A stretch of DNA of 64,000 bases. Source: Marinomonas posidonica_A (GTDB lineage: Bacteria; Pseudomonadota; Gammaproteobacteria; Pseudomonadales; Marinomonadaceae). A model generated the notes under the pieces. That model was not told the origin of the DNA and searched no databases. It saw nothing but the letters and a program-made list of their open reading frames with translations. Made by a program: the position numbers and the translations under genes. Location: NCBI RefSeq assembly GCF_043643765.1, contig NZ_JBHZSP010000001.1:1-64000 (forward strand). The letters are read 5' to 3'. Positions within the stretch are counted from its first letter, which is position 1, and every line of letters begins with the position of its first letter. Below are positions 53,495 to 61,636 of this stretch, one piece after another.

Positions 53495-53713
53495 ATGGAA
53501 TACGTTTGCGCTAACTGTGGCTGGGAAGGGCCAAAAGCCAAACTAGGAAAGTCATTGACCTTACTCGGGGTGAAAGACGAGTTTTGCCCCACCTGCGGTA
53601 AGGAGGACTTTTTAGTGAATGACACCGAGTTAGAAGAGATTGTGTTTCACCAAACGACAGGAGAGGGAACATGCCTACTACTTCGTCCATTGAACAATCC
53701 TACGAACAGTTAA
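53495..53713 (+). CDS. Small zinc-ribbon protein
   Basis: 72 residues from ATG 53495 (GAGGT upstream). Two CxxC pairs, CANCGWEG and CPTCGKED, 30 residues apart form a zinc ribbon in the first half; the rest is unremarkable. Typical small early phage protein. It overlaps the next small frame by 43 bases. Confidence 0.65.
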   Translation: MEYVCANCGWEGPKAKLGKSLTLLGVKDEFCPTCGKEDFLVNDTELEEIVFHQTTGEGTCLLLRPLNNPTNS

Positions 53714-53841
53714 AAGCCTTTGTGCTAAAGCGTCCGCCAGAGTCTATTCGAGCGGCGATTAATAAGTCTTGGGTATCCGAAAAAGCAACATTAGAGGCGA
53801 TGAAACATGACCGCACAACCAGTAAGCGCACCACGAATTGA
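53671..53841 (+). CDS. Small phage protein, 56 residues
   Basis: Starts at ATG 53671 after a strong GGAGAGG, runs MPTTSSIEQSYEQLKAFVLK and on to TGA at 53839-53841. It overlaps both the zinc-ribbon gene end and the next gene start (35 bases). No known domain; support is the ribosome site and the tight overlaps. Confidence 0.5.
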   Translation: MPTTSSIEQSYEQLKAFVLKRPPESIRAAINKSWVSEKATLEAMKHDRTTSKRTTN

Positions 53842-54355
53842 GGCTGTTTTATTCTCGTTTACGAAAACGGAAATCAATGTCATGCGTCTTATCTCGGCTC
53901 ATTGGCAAAAGATGTATGCCTGCCACGAGATCGATAGAGGCGAGCCAGTAGGGTTGACCTTATACAGCGTTTGGTCCCCTTCGTTCACGTTAGAAAAGCT
54001 ATCCCAACAGCCGAGTTTTAGAACGGATCGCGTAACTTCTGAATGTTACGACGTGGGCAGCATAGGCGCGCAATTGTCATTCCCGCTTTGTACTTGGGAA
54101 CTGGACATGCTCAGTGCCATGGTGAACTTTGCTATCCGTGGTCAGCTGAATCGTTTTTTACTGACAGATAAAGGCGTCATGGCGGATGTGGTCGGCTCGC
54201 ACTTTACTCAGTCATGGACGTGCAACAGTACCGCCATTGCGGTGGCGGAAAAGCTGGATTTACTGCGTAGTGTAGCTGGGTTGTTTTCTGGTCACAGTGG
54301 GTATGCCTTTGCTTTGCAAAGAGTAGAGCGCTTGCAAGGGGTTGAAGCCGTATGA
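53807..54355 (+). CDS. Unknown phage early protein
   Basis: 182 residues, no motif I recognise. It lies in the rightward early operon directly before the replication endonuclease, whose ATG overlaps its stop (ATGA, 54352-54355). Position suggests a replication-linked role, nothing more. Confidence 0.65.
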   Translation: MTAQPVSAPRIEAVLFSFTKTEINVMRLISAHWQKMYACHEIDRGEPVGLTLYSVWSPSFTLEKLSQQPSFRTDRVTSECYDVGSIGAQLSFPLCTWELDMLSAMVNFAIRGQLNRFLLTDKGVMADVVGSHFTQSWTCNSTAIAVAEKLDLLRSVAGLFSGHSGYAFALQRVERLQGVEAV

Positions 54356-56157
54356 GCAGTACCTTGAGTTATTGGAGTCGCCCACAGGTAGAGCAGGAAA
54401 TACCGCCAGCGCCAGTGGGTTTTATGTGGCCTTATGAGTGTGAGCAGTGGCGCCGCAAACAGCTGGAAGGTTTAAGTCGTGAAGACGCTTCTGTTTTTCA
54501 TGAGCGTCTTCAGGAGTTGGACAAACAGCAAGGTTATATCAAGGCCAATGCTTGGCTTTCCCACTCGGTTGAACGCTTCAAATTGCTGGAAAAACTGGCC
54601 GTATTGCGTCCGGTGGTAACAGGTGAGTTTGAGCGACTGCTAAAAGCCGCAGGGAATGATATGGCCATGGATTGGTTGCGTGACGTAGTAAAGCGATTGC
54701 ACTACTGCGACAAGCTAATTACCGAATTAGATGGTGAAGAGCTTCACCGCTGGGCAGCGGAAAAGAGCAATTACTTTGAGGTGGAAATCTATGCCATTGG
54801 TACCCAAGGCACCCCAAGTGCGGTGAAAGCATTCATTGCTTTGCAGCTTGAGCAAGTGGGGGCCACGTTTGACCACTGGGATGACAACGACAGAGTAGCG
54901 GGGCTCGCCGCGCGAATGATCACCAATGAATGGTGGGTTCGCCAAGCCAAGCGCCAATGGATAGTGGTGGAAAATGTGCTGAGAGAATGCGGGCAGGTAC
55001 ACCGCTATAAGTCGCCTTATGTGTCTTGGTGGGCGTTGGGCAAAGCCGAAAAGCAAGCCGCAAATAACAAGGCGTTTTTGGAAGGCTGGGAAGCCGTGAA
55101 TGATTTGGGGCAGTCGTTCACATTGGCCGAATTATCGAAAAAGGGCGTGTCTGACCCCGATAATCGCTTTGCGGAAATGGTCGTTAGAGCAAAGGGCATG
55201 GAAGAAATCGCCGACGAGTTAGGCCACGATGGTTGGTTTATCACGCTGACGTGTCCTTCTAAGTATCACCCCATTTCACGCGGTAAACGTAACTTGAAGT
55301 TTTGGCGAGCAGGAAGCCCCAGTGTAAGAACCGCACAAACCTATTTGAACTTGGTTTGGCGTCGCTTTCGTTCTTGGTGTAATCGCCACGAGATTCCTTT
55401 TTATGGTCTGCGAACAGTGGAGCCGCATCATGATGGCTGCCCACACTGGCACCTAATGTTATGGACCGATCCTAAACACTCTAATGACTTTTTACGCGCC
55501 TTTGCCAAGTACGCCTTGCAGGAAGATGGCAACGAGCAAGGGGCGAAAAAGCACCGCATAAAAGTGAGAAAAATCGACAAGGACAAAGGCTCGGCGGTGG
55601 GGTATATCGTCAAATACATTTCGAAAAACATTCACGGTAAACACGTCGATACCGACCACGAAACAGGCCGAAGCGGTAGTGACGCTGCCAAGCGCATTGT
55701 GGCGTGGGCGCGCTTAAACCGTATTCGTCAGTTTCAGTTTCTTGGTGGTGCCAGCGTGACCGTTTGGCGCGAGTTGCGGCGCTTGGGGAAAGACAAAGCC
55801 CCCAAAGCTTTTGCTGACATTTACCACGCGGCCAACCGAGCGGACTTTGGCGGGTTCGTCAAACTCATGGGAGGGGTGTTTGCGGGTAAAAACCAAACCC
55901 TGAAAACCCACTACAGTGAGCCAGAAGAAAACCAATATGGGGAAATGGTGAAGTCGGTGAAAGGGGTGGCAAAAGGGATTGATGTGCTGATCACTCGAAT
56001 TTACGAATGGACAGTGCGTAAAAAAGGGTCTTTGGCTTTGGAGGACGGCGAAGCCGTCCCTTGGACTCGTGTCAATAAGTGTACGGGGCCGAATTTCGGC
56101 CCTGAAAATGAGCCAACCAAATACGGTGGAGGTGGCCAATATGTCAGTCCGGGTTAA
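54352..56157 (+). CDS. Replication endonuclease, P2 gpA type (HUH relaxase-like)
   Basis: 601 residues. HUH metal motif in GCPHWHLMLWTDP (~363) and paired catalytic tyrosines in VGYIVKYISKN (Y-x3-Y, ~418-422), the hallmark of P2 gpA, which nicks the origin and starts rolling-circle replication. DGWFITLTCPSKYHPISRGK (~300) is the conserved lead-in. The phage origin is expected inside this gene, as in P2. Coupled to the previous gene by ATGA. Confidence 0.92.
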   Translation: MSSTLSYWSRPQVEQEIPPAPVGFMWPYECEQWRRKQLEGLSREDASVFHERLQELDKQQGYIKANAWLSHSVERFKLLEKLAVLRPVVTGEFERLLKAAGNDMAMDWLRDVVKRLHYCDKLITELDGEELHRWAAEKSNYFEVEIYAIGTQGTPSAVKAFIALQLEQVGATFDHWDDNDRVAGLAARMITNEWWVRQAKRQWIVVENVLRECGQVHRYKSPYVSWWALGKAEKQAANNKAFLEGWEAVNDLGQSFTLAELSKKGVSDPDNRFAEMVVRAKGMEEIADELGHDGWFITLTCPSKYHPISRGKRNLKFWRAGSPSVRTAQTYLNLVWRRFRSWCNRHEIPFYGLRTVEPHHDGCPHWHLMLWTDPKHSNDFLRAFAKYALQEDGNEQGAKKHRIKVRKIDKDKGSAVGYIVKYISKNIHGKHVDTDHETGRSGSDAAKRIVAWARLNRIRQFQFLGGASVTVWRELRRLGKDKAPKAFADIYHAANRADFGGFVKLMGGVFAGKNQTLKTHYSEPEENQYGEMVKSVKGVAKGIDVLITRIYEWTVRKKGSLALEDGEAVPWTRVNKCTGPNFGPENEPTKYGGGGQYVSPG

Positions 56158-56392
56158 ATGCCCTCGATGTAAAGGCAAAGCGATCATTACCAACAGCAAT
56201 GATCTCGCAAAAGACATAAAAGACGTGTTTTACAAGGAGCTTTACGTGCAATGCATAGGTGAGGGCGGCTGCGGCGCGCGTGCTGTATTTGGCATGGAAT
56301 TTAAGCACTACATCAACCCGCCACAAACCGACGTGGTCAGCATGGCGCGGAAGATTTTAGAGCAGCAAGAACAACTGGAGCTTGAGGGCTGA
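56141..56392 (+). CDS. Ogr/Delta-like late transcription activator
   Basis: 83 residues from ATG 56141 with GGAGGTGG upstream; it starts inside the end of the endonuclease gene. The zinc finger VKCPRCKGKAIITNSND ... YVQCIGEGGCGARAVF (C-x2-C, then C-x5-C) is the Ogr/Delta pattern. In P2 and P4 these proteins turn on late promoters with RNA polymerase. Here it sits in the early operon, not near the tail genes. Confidence 0.85.
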   Translation: MSVRVKCPRCKGKAIITNSNDLAKDIKDVFYKELYVQCIGEGGCGARAVFGMEFKHYINPPQTDVVSMARKILEQQEQLELEG

Positions 56393-56394
56393 GT

Positions 56395-57777
56395 ATGAAA
56401 AGGGAAATCATAGTTGACAATTTCGCCGGTGGTGGCGGTGCCAGTACAGGGATGGAGCTTGGTTTGAATTGCAATGTGGACATTGCCATTAACCACGATC
56501 AAGCAGCCATTGATATGCACAAAATGAATCATCCAGAAACACGCCATTACTGTGAATCGGTATGGGATGTTGATCCGGTAGAAGCATGTAATGGTCACCC
56601 TGTTGGGTTGGCGTGGTTTTCACCCGATTGCAAACACTTTTCAAAAGCCAAAGGCGCAACACCTGTAAACAAAAATATTCGTGGTTTGGCGTGGGTGGCT
56701 GTACGTTGGGCTGCATTGGTACCTGTTCGAATGTTCATACTTGAAAACGTGGAAGAGTTCTTAACGTGGGGGCCAGTTGTAGATGGCAAGCCATGCAAAG
56801 CGAGAAAAGGTGAAACTTTCAAAGCATTCATAGCAGCACTAACAACAGGCTTACCATTAGACCATCCAAGCATTGAAGACATAAAACACGCACTAGGTGA
56901 AGAATTCGATTTATCAAAGATCGAAAGCGGCTTGGGTTACCAGGTGGAATGGCGAATGCTCAAAGCATGTGACTATGGAGTACCAACAAGCCGTACACGT
57001 CTTTTTTTAATCGCTCGTAAAGATGGCGAGCCAATTGTATGGCCTAAGCCAACCCACGGTGATGGGCTGAAACCCTACAAAACAGCGGCCGATATTATTG
57101 ACTGGAACCTACCCGTTAAATCGATTTTCGGAAGAAAGAAACCGTTGGCTGAAAATTCACTCAAGCGAATAGCTAAAGGATTAGAAAAGTTTGCCTTTAA
57201 CGATGATCCATTCATAGCACCGGTAGACACAAAAATTAGCTTTATTACCGAATACGCCAATGCCAGCCATCAAAGAAACATGGCGATAGACGAGCCATTG
57301 CGCACGATTTGCGCGCAAGTCAAAGGCGGGCATTTTGCCTTGGTCACTAGTCACATTGTGAAGTTTCGCGGCGACAACATAGGCCACGGTACCAACGAGC
57401 CTTTACACACCATTTCAGCCGGCGGTTTCCACCTTGGTGAAGTGCGCGCCTTTCTTATCGAATACTACGGAACAGGCAGCGCCCAAGAGATTGACCAGCC
57501 GTTGCATACCATTACCACGCGGGATCGTTTTGGTCTGGTTATGGTTAAGGGGACTGCTTACCAGATTATTGATATTGGCTTGCGCATGTTGGAACCATAC
57601 GAGCTCTTTAAAGGCATGGGGTTTCCAGACGGATACAAAATTAGCCATGACAGCCAAGGCAAGAAACTCACTAAGGCTAACCAAGTGGCTCGTTGTGGCA
57701 ATGCCGTTTGTCCGCCACTGGCCCAAGTGTTGGCAGAATCAAACTACAAACCCTTGCGTGTAGAGATAGCAGCATGA
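56395..57777 (+). CDS. Phage DNA (cytosine-5) methyltransferase, orphan
   Basis: 460 residues. Motif I VDNFAGGGGASTGMELG (~8), catalytic Cys in AWFSPDCKHFSKAKG (~79, a Pro-Asp-Cys-Lys variant of Pro-Cys-Gln), motif VI FILENVEEF, motif VIII TSRTRLFLIA, motif X VARCGNAVCPPLAQ. No restriction enzyme is beside it, so a self-protection role against host restriction is likely. Coupled to the next gene by overlapping ATGA. Confidence 0.88.
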   Translation: MKREIIVDNFAGGGGASTGMELGLNCNVDIAINHDQAAIDMHKMNHPETRHYCESVWDVDPVEACNGHPVGLAWFSPDCKHFSKAKGATPVNKNIRGLAWVAVRWAALVPVRMFILENVEEFLTWGPVVDGKPCKARKGETFKAFIAALTTGLPLDHPSIEDIKHALGEEFDLSKIESGLGYQVEWRMLKACDYGVPTSRTRLFLIARKDGEPIVWPKPTHGDGLKPYKTAADIIDWNLPVKSIFGRKKPLAENSLKRIAKGLEKFAFNDDPFIAPVDTKISFITEYANASHQRNMAIDEPLRTICAQVKGGHFALVTSHIVKFRGDNIGHGTNEPLHTISAGGFHLGEVRAFLIEYYGTGSAQEIDQPLHTITTRDRFGLVMVKGTAYQIIDIGLRMLEPYELFKGMGFPDGYKISHDSQGKKLTKANQVARCGNAVCPPLAQVLAESNYKPLRVEIAA

Positions 57778-58130
57778 AAGACGCAACCAAAGCCGACCAA
57801 TTACGCCAGCAAGCCACCAAACGCCAACAAGAGAAGCGCGCCAAAGACAAAGCGCGTAATCAAGAAATGGGCTTAAAAGAGATACGCATACAGCTTTCAC
57901 GCGCCCAGTTGGCCGACTTGAAAGAACTAAGGCGCTTTCGTGGTGGCTATGACGTGAATGAATACATAGCCACACTCATACGCCGCGACAAACAGCGTAT
58001 GGAAACAGAACAAGCCCAGTTAGGGCAATGCCAGTTTTGCCAGAAGGCATTACCCAAAGGCTGCAACAAACACTTTAAAGGCCACGGCCAATGCTTCTTC
58101 ACACGAGAAGAGAAAAAACTAAGGCTTTAA
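57774..58130 (+). CDS. Small phage protein with basic coiled region and Cys/His cluster
   Basis: 118 residues from ATG 57774, overlapping the methyltransferase stop. The first half is very basic (KRQQEKRAKDKARNQEMG) with a ribbon-helix-helix-like middle (IRIQLSRAQLADLKELRRF); the end has CQFCQKALPKGCNKHFKGH, possible zinc ligands. Probably DNA-binding; the family is not recognised. Confidence 0.6.
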   Translation: MKDATKADQLRQQATKRQQEKRAKDKARNQEMGLKEIRIQLSRAQLADLKELRRFRGGYDVNEYIATLIRRDKQRMETEQAQLGQCQFCQKALPKGCNKHFKGHGQCFFTREEKKLRL

Positions 58131-58134
58131 CCAA

Positions 58135-58150
58135 GCGTGACACGTCACAA
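58135..58150. repeat. 16-bp palindromic repeat, copy 1
   Basis: GCGTGACACGTCACAA, containing GTGAC-ac-GTCAC. An identical copy is at 61637-61652. This one lies between a stop codon and the start of the DUF3850-like gene. Confidence 0.6.
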
Positions 58151-58181
58151 TTTTAAAAATGAACAAACGGGGAAAAGAACC

Positions 58182-58460
58182 ATGCAAGCGCATCAACTAA
58201 AAATACACCAAGACTTTTGGAACGACCTAGTAGAAGGCAAAAAGACAGCCGAAATACGGCGCAATGACAGAGATTACAAAGTAGGCGACATCCTACTCAT
58301 TAAAGCATTTCCGGTGGATGCAGAAGGGTACCAACATGAAACCGACAGCGAAGTCAGAATAATTACCCACATCACAGAAGGTGGCCAATACGGAATAGAA
58401 AAAGGCTACTGTTTGCTAAGCATGGCCAAGCCTAACCAAGTGGAGGTGCGAACACTATGA
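58182..58460 (+). CDS. DUF3850/ASCH-like protein
   Basis: 92 residues from ATG 58182 (GGGGAAAAG upstream). HQLKIHQDFWNDLVEGKKTA then EIRRNDRDYKVGDILLIKAF is the signature of DUF3850, an ASCH-type RNA-binding fold common in phages and mobile elements. Known members may bind RNA; function here is unknown. A palindromic 16-mer shared with another locus lies 32 bases upstream. Confidence 0.8.
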   Translation: MQAHQLKIHQDFWNDLVEGKKTAEIRRNDRDYKVGDILLIKAFPVDAEGYQHETDSEVRIITHITEGGQYGIEKGYCLLSMAKPNQVEVRTL

Positions 58461-58591
58461 ACACACTAAAACAAGTGCGGCGTACGATCTTATCAATCTG
58501 TCAGTATCGCTATGCGATTTTATGGACACACCAATCATTGAAAGAAGATTTAAGTTTATTAATAGCAGGTTGTCTATTGTCTACAAGATAG
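58457..58591 (+). CDS. Short phage frame, possibly truncated
   Basis: 44 residues, ATG overlapping the DUF3850 stop by 4 bases and ending TAG 58589-58591 inside the 3' end of an opposite-strand gene. The coupling suggests a former phage gene whose end was replaced by inserted cargo. Weak support. Confidence 0.3.
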   Translation: MNTLKQVRRTILSICQYRYAILWTHQSLKEDLSLLIAGCLLSTR

Positions 58592-58935
58592 GAAAGCAGT
58601 TTTCCCCATTCTGTATCTAAGTTAAGGAAAAAGTGATTATGTTCATCACCATATGTTGACCCTAGAAATTCGATTTCTTCCATTAAGTGGGAGTACTCTT
58701 GATGATAGCCGACATCGTGAGCGTATTCTTTTAAATTACAGGCATCTTGAAATGTTGTCCAACTACGACCTTCTGACATCATTACGTTTAGAACTTCTAG
58801 AGATTCATCATATATGATCCATTCGAAGTTCTTACGTTTAAAAAGTGCCCAAAAATGAAAGTCACTAGTTACGGAGCCAGATGGTTTGGTTAGCGGGTCT
58901 TCAGAGTATTGACCCTTAAAGTATAAGATTTTCAT
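58510..58935 (-). CDS. Unknown prophage cargo protein, leftward
   Basis: 141 residues, mixed helical/strand, several Trp and acidic residues (HDVGYHQEYSHLMEEIEFLG). It opposes the early operon direction and its 3' end overlaps a short rightward frame, both signs of insertion. Resembles in size immunity or anti-phage accessory proteins but I recognise no family. Confidence 0.6.
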   Translation of the reverse strand: MKILYFKGQYSEDPLTKPSGSVTSDFHFWALFKRKNFEWIIYDESLEVLNVMMSEGRSWTTFQDACNLKEYAHDVGYHQEYSHLMEEIEFLGSTYGDEHNHFFLNLDTEWGKLLSYLVDNRQPAINKLKSSFNDWCVHKIA

Positions 58936-59070
58936 ATCGTCACCATTAATTAAACTTTAATTAATGGTGACTGAAATAGAGACAAAGAACTCTTGGTATT
59001 CCACGAGATTGTCGTTTTTATCTATTAAGTTGAGAGGGCATTAGAAAACCAATGCCCGTATTTAGATTGG

Positions 59071-59220
59071 CTAAGCCACCTTGGGCAACGCCTTGTCTAA
59101 ATCGTCTTGAAGTTGTTCTAGGTGCTCAGCGATTACATGCTGAGCTTCCTCGGGGAGGGCTGCAATGTCCTCAAGTGTTACTTGCTTGAGGTCGTGCAAA
59201 AGCAAAATGAAATGTTCCAT
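59071..59220 (-). CDS. Small acidic helical protein, 49 residues
   Basis: ATG at 59220 preceded by AAGGAGA 6 bases away; reads MEHFILLLHDLKQVTLEDIA and ends LPKVA before TAG. Mostly helical and acidic. Too short for domain recognition; the strong ribosome site supports it. It may be part of the leftward cargo. Confidence 0.45.
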   Translation of the reverse strand: MEHFILLLHDLKQVTLEDIAALPEEAQHVIAEHLEQLQDDLDKALPKVA

Positions 59221-59344
59221 GATCGTCTCCTTGATCGGTTAATACCCATTCCTTGGGTACCCAAAAGAGTAGAACGAACTGTATGAAAAGTAAACAGAGG
59301 AATCAAAGCTTGAATATCAAGAAAACTAAGACTACCATTCAAGG

Positions 59345-59421
59345 GCGCTGGCAAAATCCAGCGTCGGGATTGAGACCCCGTTTTACAACAGCGGCCTAGA
59401 ACACGCTCCGCGTGTTTTTTT
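59345..59421 (+). ncRNA. C4-like antisense RNA controlling the KilA-N gene
   Basis: Stem 1 CGCTGG/CCAGCG (59346-59363), stem 2 CGGG/CCCG (59365-59380) whose loop carries TTGAGAC, then ACACGC-TCC-GCGTGT plus T7 (59401-59421) as terminator. Loop TTGAGAC is complementary to GTCTCAA at 59496-59502 in the downstream mRNA and is repeated at 59534-59540. This is the design of phage P1/P7 and P22 C4 RNAs ahead of antirepressor genes. Assignment is from recall of the family. Confidence 0.6.
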
Positions 59422-59441
59422 GTGGCCGAAATCCGCCTGTT

Positions 59442-59507
59442 ATGGTGGGTCTTTGTTTGGGCAGCATTCGTGCTGGCCGTTACCTGTTGGCGGTAGTCTC
59501 AACCTGA
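59442..59507 (+). CDS. Ash-like leader peptide remnant (Phage_ASH region)
   Basis: ATG 59442 reads MVGLCLGSIRAGRYLLAVVS then T and TGA; the bases after the stop continue in frame as TQIHHLN. This is the hallmark of the Phage_ASH family found between C4 RNA and antirepressor genes. A stop in the middle makes it a remnant or a short leader peptide. Confidence 0.4.
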   Translation: MVGLCLGSIRAGRYLLAVVST

Positions 59508-59574
59508 ACTCAGATCCACCACCTTAATTGAGATTGAGACCTTGGTTTTGGTGGTTAACAACAGGAGGCCAAAG

Positions 59575-60129
59575 ATGGCTCATTTAATTATCGCTTCTAA
59601 AGATATCCGTATACTCGACGGACTGTATTCCCTTAATGATCTGCATAAAGCGGCTGGTGCTGAAAGTAAGCATCGCCCAAATTACTTTCTAAACAATCAA
59701 CAAACAAAAGAGTTGTTAGCTGAAATTGAAATAGCCGGAATTCCGGCTATTAAAGCTAAACAAGGAATCGGAACTTATGTCTGCAAAGAACTGGTCTACG
59801 CTTACGCTATGTGGATCAGCCCCAAATTCCACCTTCACGTCATTCGCGCCTTTGACCAGATAACAAACCAACAGCCCACAGCAACCAACCTAAACCTAGA
59901 CAACGTTATCTCAGACTTACCCATTGGCACACGCTGCCTACTGTATGTGGACGAATCAGGCACACACATGATGCCCATACACAACAAATCTCTAGTCAAC
60001 ATAGAAACCGTCCGACACATCCAACGAGACGCCAAGCTGCTCAAAAACGCAGTGGACGACTTCCGCCACCGACTCATGGCCCTATCAGGTGAATACAGCT
60101 TAGAGAAACTGAAACAACCCTTGCTATAA
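59575..60129 (+). CDS. KilA-N domain phage protein (antirepressor-like)
   Basis: 184 residues from ATG 59575 (AGGAGG upstream). The KilA-N domain spans ~1-100: YSLNDLHKAAGAESKHRPNY and YVCKELVYAYAMWISPKFHL are its hallmark. A short C-terminal part follows. Such proteins, under C4 RNA control, act as antirepressors or DNA-binding regulators. It ends at a bidirectional terminator shared with the leftward cargo. Confidence 0.88.
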   Translation: MAHLIIASKDIRILDGLYSLNDLHKAAGAESKHRPNYFLNNQQTKELLAEIEIAGIPAIKAKQGIGTYVCKELVYAYAMWISPKFHLHVIRAFDQITNQQPTATNLNLDNVISDLPIGTRCLLYVDESGTHMMPIHNKSLVNIETVRHIQRDAKLLKNAVDDFRHRLMALSGEYSLEKLKQPLL

Positions 60130-60134
60130 AACGA

Positions 60135-60160
60135 AAAACGCCCCAGTGATGGGGCGTTTT
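60135..60160. terminator. Bidirectional terminator between KilA-N gene and membrane pair
   Basis: AAAACGCCCCA-GTGA-TGGGGCGTTTT; perfect 11-bp stem, usable both ways between convergent genes. Confidence 0.88.
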
Positions 60161-60162
60161 GG

Positions 60163-60867
60163 TTATTGATAAACAGTAGAAAATAAGTCTGTGAGTATAT
60201 TTAACTTGTCTTGCATGAATAATGATAAACAAGCTATTAATGAAATTATCTTAGGGGCTTGTATGTCTAGTGTTTCACGATGATTTATTACCATATCTAA
60301 AGAAACTCTAATATCGATGTATAAGAATACTAAGTACTTTTTAAAGCCAACATTTGTAAGAACACTATAGCGTTGGTTTTTTACTTTTGATTCGTTATTA
60401 TTGAACTGATAATCAACATCGATATAACGAAGTAGTAGGTACTTTGAGATGAATCGAATCTCCTTTATCGATATCTCTTCATTGTCTGAGGTAACTCTAT
60501 TTATCTCTAATAAGATACCATCTAACATACCTCGTTGTGATTTATCTATGTTGGTTGTAAGTATTCTTTGATCCTTTGATAGTCTATGGTATTTTATCAT
60601 TCTAAGTGTTTTTATATAGGGAGACGAGTAATTTTGGTATCTCACATAACAAAACACATTTGAAATAAACAGTAAGGCCATTAGACCCTCAGGGTTTAGA
60701 AAATCTATTTTAAATAAGAAGGTGTTAGCTTCTTTTATTGTAGCAGCTGATAGTGTTAGAGCCAACGTAACTAATGCTACATATATGACCATTTGTCTCT
60801 TGGATTTTAGGCCTTTGTCATCATCAAGCTCTTTGTGGAATTCCTTTATTTCATCCTCTATTTTCAT
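60163..60867 (-). CDS. Unknown membrane protein, second gene of a cargo pair
   Basis: 234 residues. Two membrane helices near the N-terminus (about 25-45 and 60-78, ending FCYVRYQNYSSPYIK), a cytosolic middle of ~110 residues, and a C-terminal hydrophobic helix (~205-225). Same overall layout as the gene it overlaps by 4 bases (ATGA, 60864-60867). AT-rich. No family recognised; candidate membrane effector or anti-phage factor in the prophage hotspot. Confidence 0.65.
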   Translation of the reverse strand: MKIEDEIKEFHKELDDDKGLKSKRQMVIYVALVTLALTLSAATIKEANTFLFKIDFLNPEGLMALLFISNVFCYVRYQNYSSPYIKTLRMIKYHRLSKDQRILTTNIDKSQRGMLDGILLEINRVTSDNEEISIKEIRFISKYLLLRYIDVDYQFNNNESKVKNQRYSVLTNVGFKKYLVFLYIDIRVSLDMVINHRETLDIQAPKIISLIACLSLFMQDKLNILTDLFSTVYQ

Positions 60868-61589
60868 CTTGTAATCCTGTTTAAAAACGAAGTGACTTTA
60901 TCTTGAAGAAGGTTCGGTGATATATCAAATTGGATTAAAATGGCACAAAGTACTGCTAGACAGAGCAAAAAATACGGTAATAAGTACTCAATGCTATCTT
61001 CTGATGTACGAATAAATGAAAACCATGCTCTTACTTTGATGAAAGGTAGTTCTTTAACGATATTTAATGGTATTAAAAAATGCTTATCTTCAAGGCCTGG
61101 AAGATGATTAAAACTGTATTTAGCAATACATTGGATTTTATTTGAAAATATGCCTTCAACTTGATTAAAAACTTCAATGTTATATTGATGACTTGGATTA
61201 TTTATCCTGGATTGGCTTTTGTTTCGTTTCTCAGCTTGTTTTTCAGCATATTCTTCTCTGTAAATTTTAGTTGCTTTTTCTTTTATTTTTTCTTTTAAAA
61301 TATTTTTTTTAATAAAAATATTTGAAATTTTGTCTGATTGAATTTTCTTGATAGGTTTGATCACTTTTTCTGAAAAGTTACTCTTTGAACTCAGGTAGAA
61401 CCTCCAACCGAAGTAAGCTAACAGTACCCAAGATACTGTTGTTAAAGGTGAGGAGTTGTGTATTTCATAGCTAATAAATTGCAACCTAATTTGGTCATCA
61501 CCGGTGGGTGTTAGGTCTAGCAGCCAATACAGTATGAAAAATATCGAGATGGTCTTGAGATTCCTTGAGTGGTTGCTTGAATCTGTCAT
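60864..61589 (-). CDS. Unknown membrane protein, first gene of a cargo pair
   Basis: 241 residues. N-terminal membrane helices (about 13-27 and 50-66, ending YFGWRFYLSSKSN), a very basic coiled middle (KKNILKEKIKEKATKIYREE), and a C-terminal hydrophobic helix (~203-222). It pairs in architecture with the next gene (helix-FxIxxxLxPEG/NSS-helix-aromatic-rich turn), suggesting an old duplication. A 16-bp palindrome lies 48 bases upstream. AT-rich, unlike core phage genes. Confidence 0.65.
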   Translation of the reverse strand: MTDSSNHSRNLKTISIFFILYWLLDLTPTGDDQIRLQFISYEIHNSSPLTTVSWVLLAYFGWRFYLSSKSNFSEKVIKPIKKIQSDKISNIFIKKNILKEKIKEKATKIYREEYAEKQAEKRNKSQSRINNPSHQYNIEVFNQVEGIFSNKIQCIAKYSFNHLPGLEDKHFLIPLNIVKELPFIKVRAWFSFIRTSEDSIEYLLPYFLLCLAVLCAILIQFDISPNLLQDKVTSFLNRITR

Positions 61590-61636
61590 TTGAGCTTATC
61601 CATTTAATTTGTGTCTAATATAGATCAGTCTTGATC

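Larger units (their letters stand above)
59221..59574 (+). promoter_or_regulatory. Non-coding leader region of the KilA-N gene
   Basis: 354 bases without a confirmed gene. It holds the C4-like RNA (59345-59421), a 21-codon Ash-like frame (59442-59507) and repeated TTGAGAC/GTCTCAA elements that can pair with each other, and ends with ACAGGAGG before the KilA-N ATG. Confidence 0.6.

Noticed and set aside
59278..59298. CTGT...ACAG pair as a second LexA box
   Set aside because: The spacing between the half-sites is 11, not 8.
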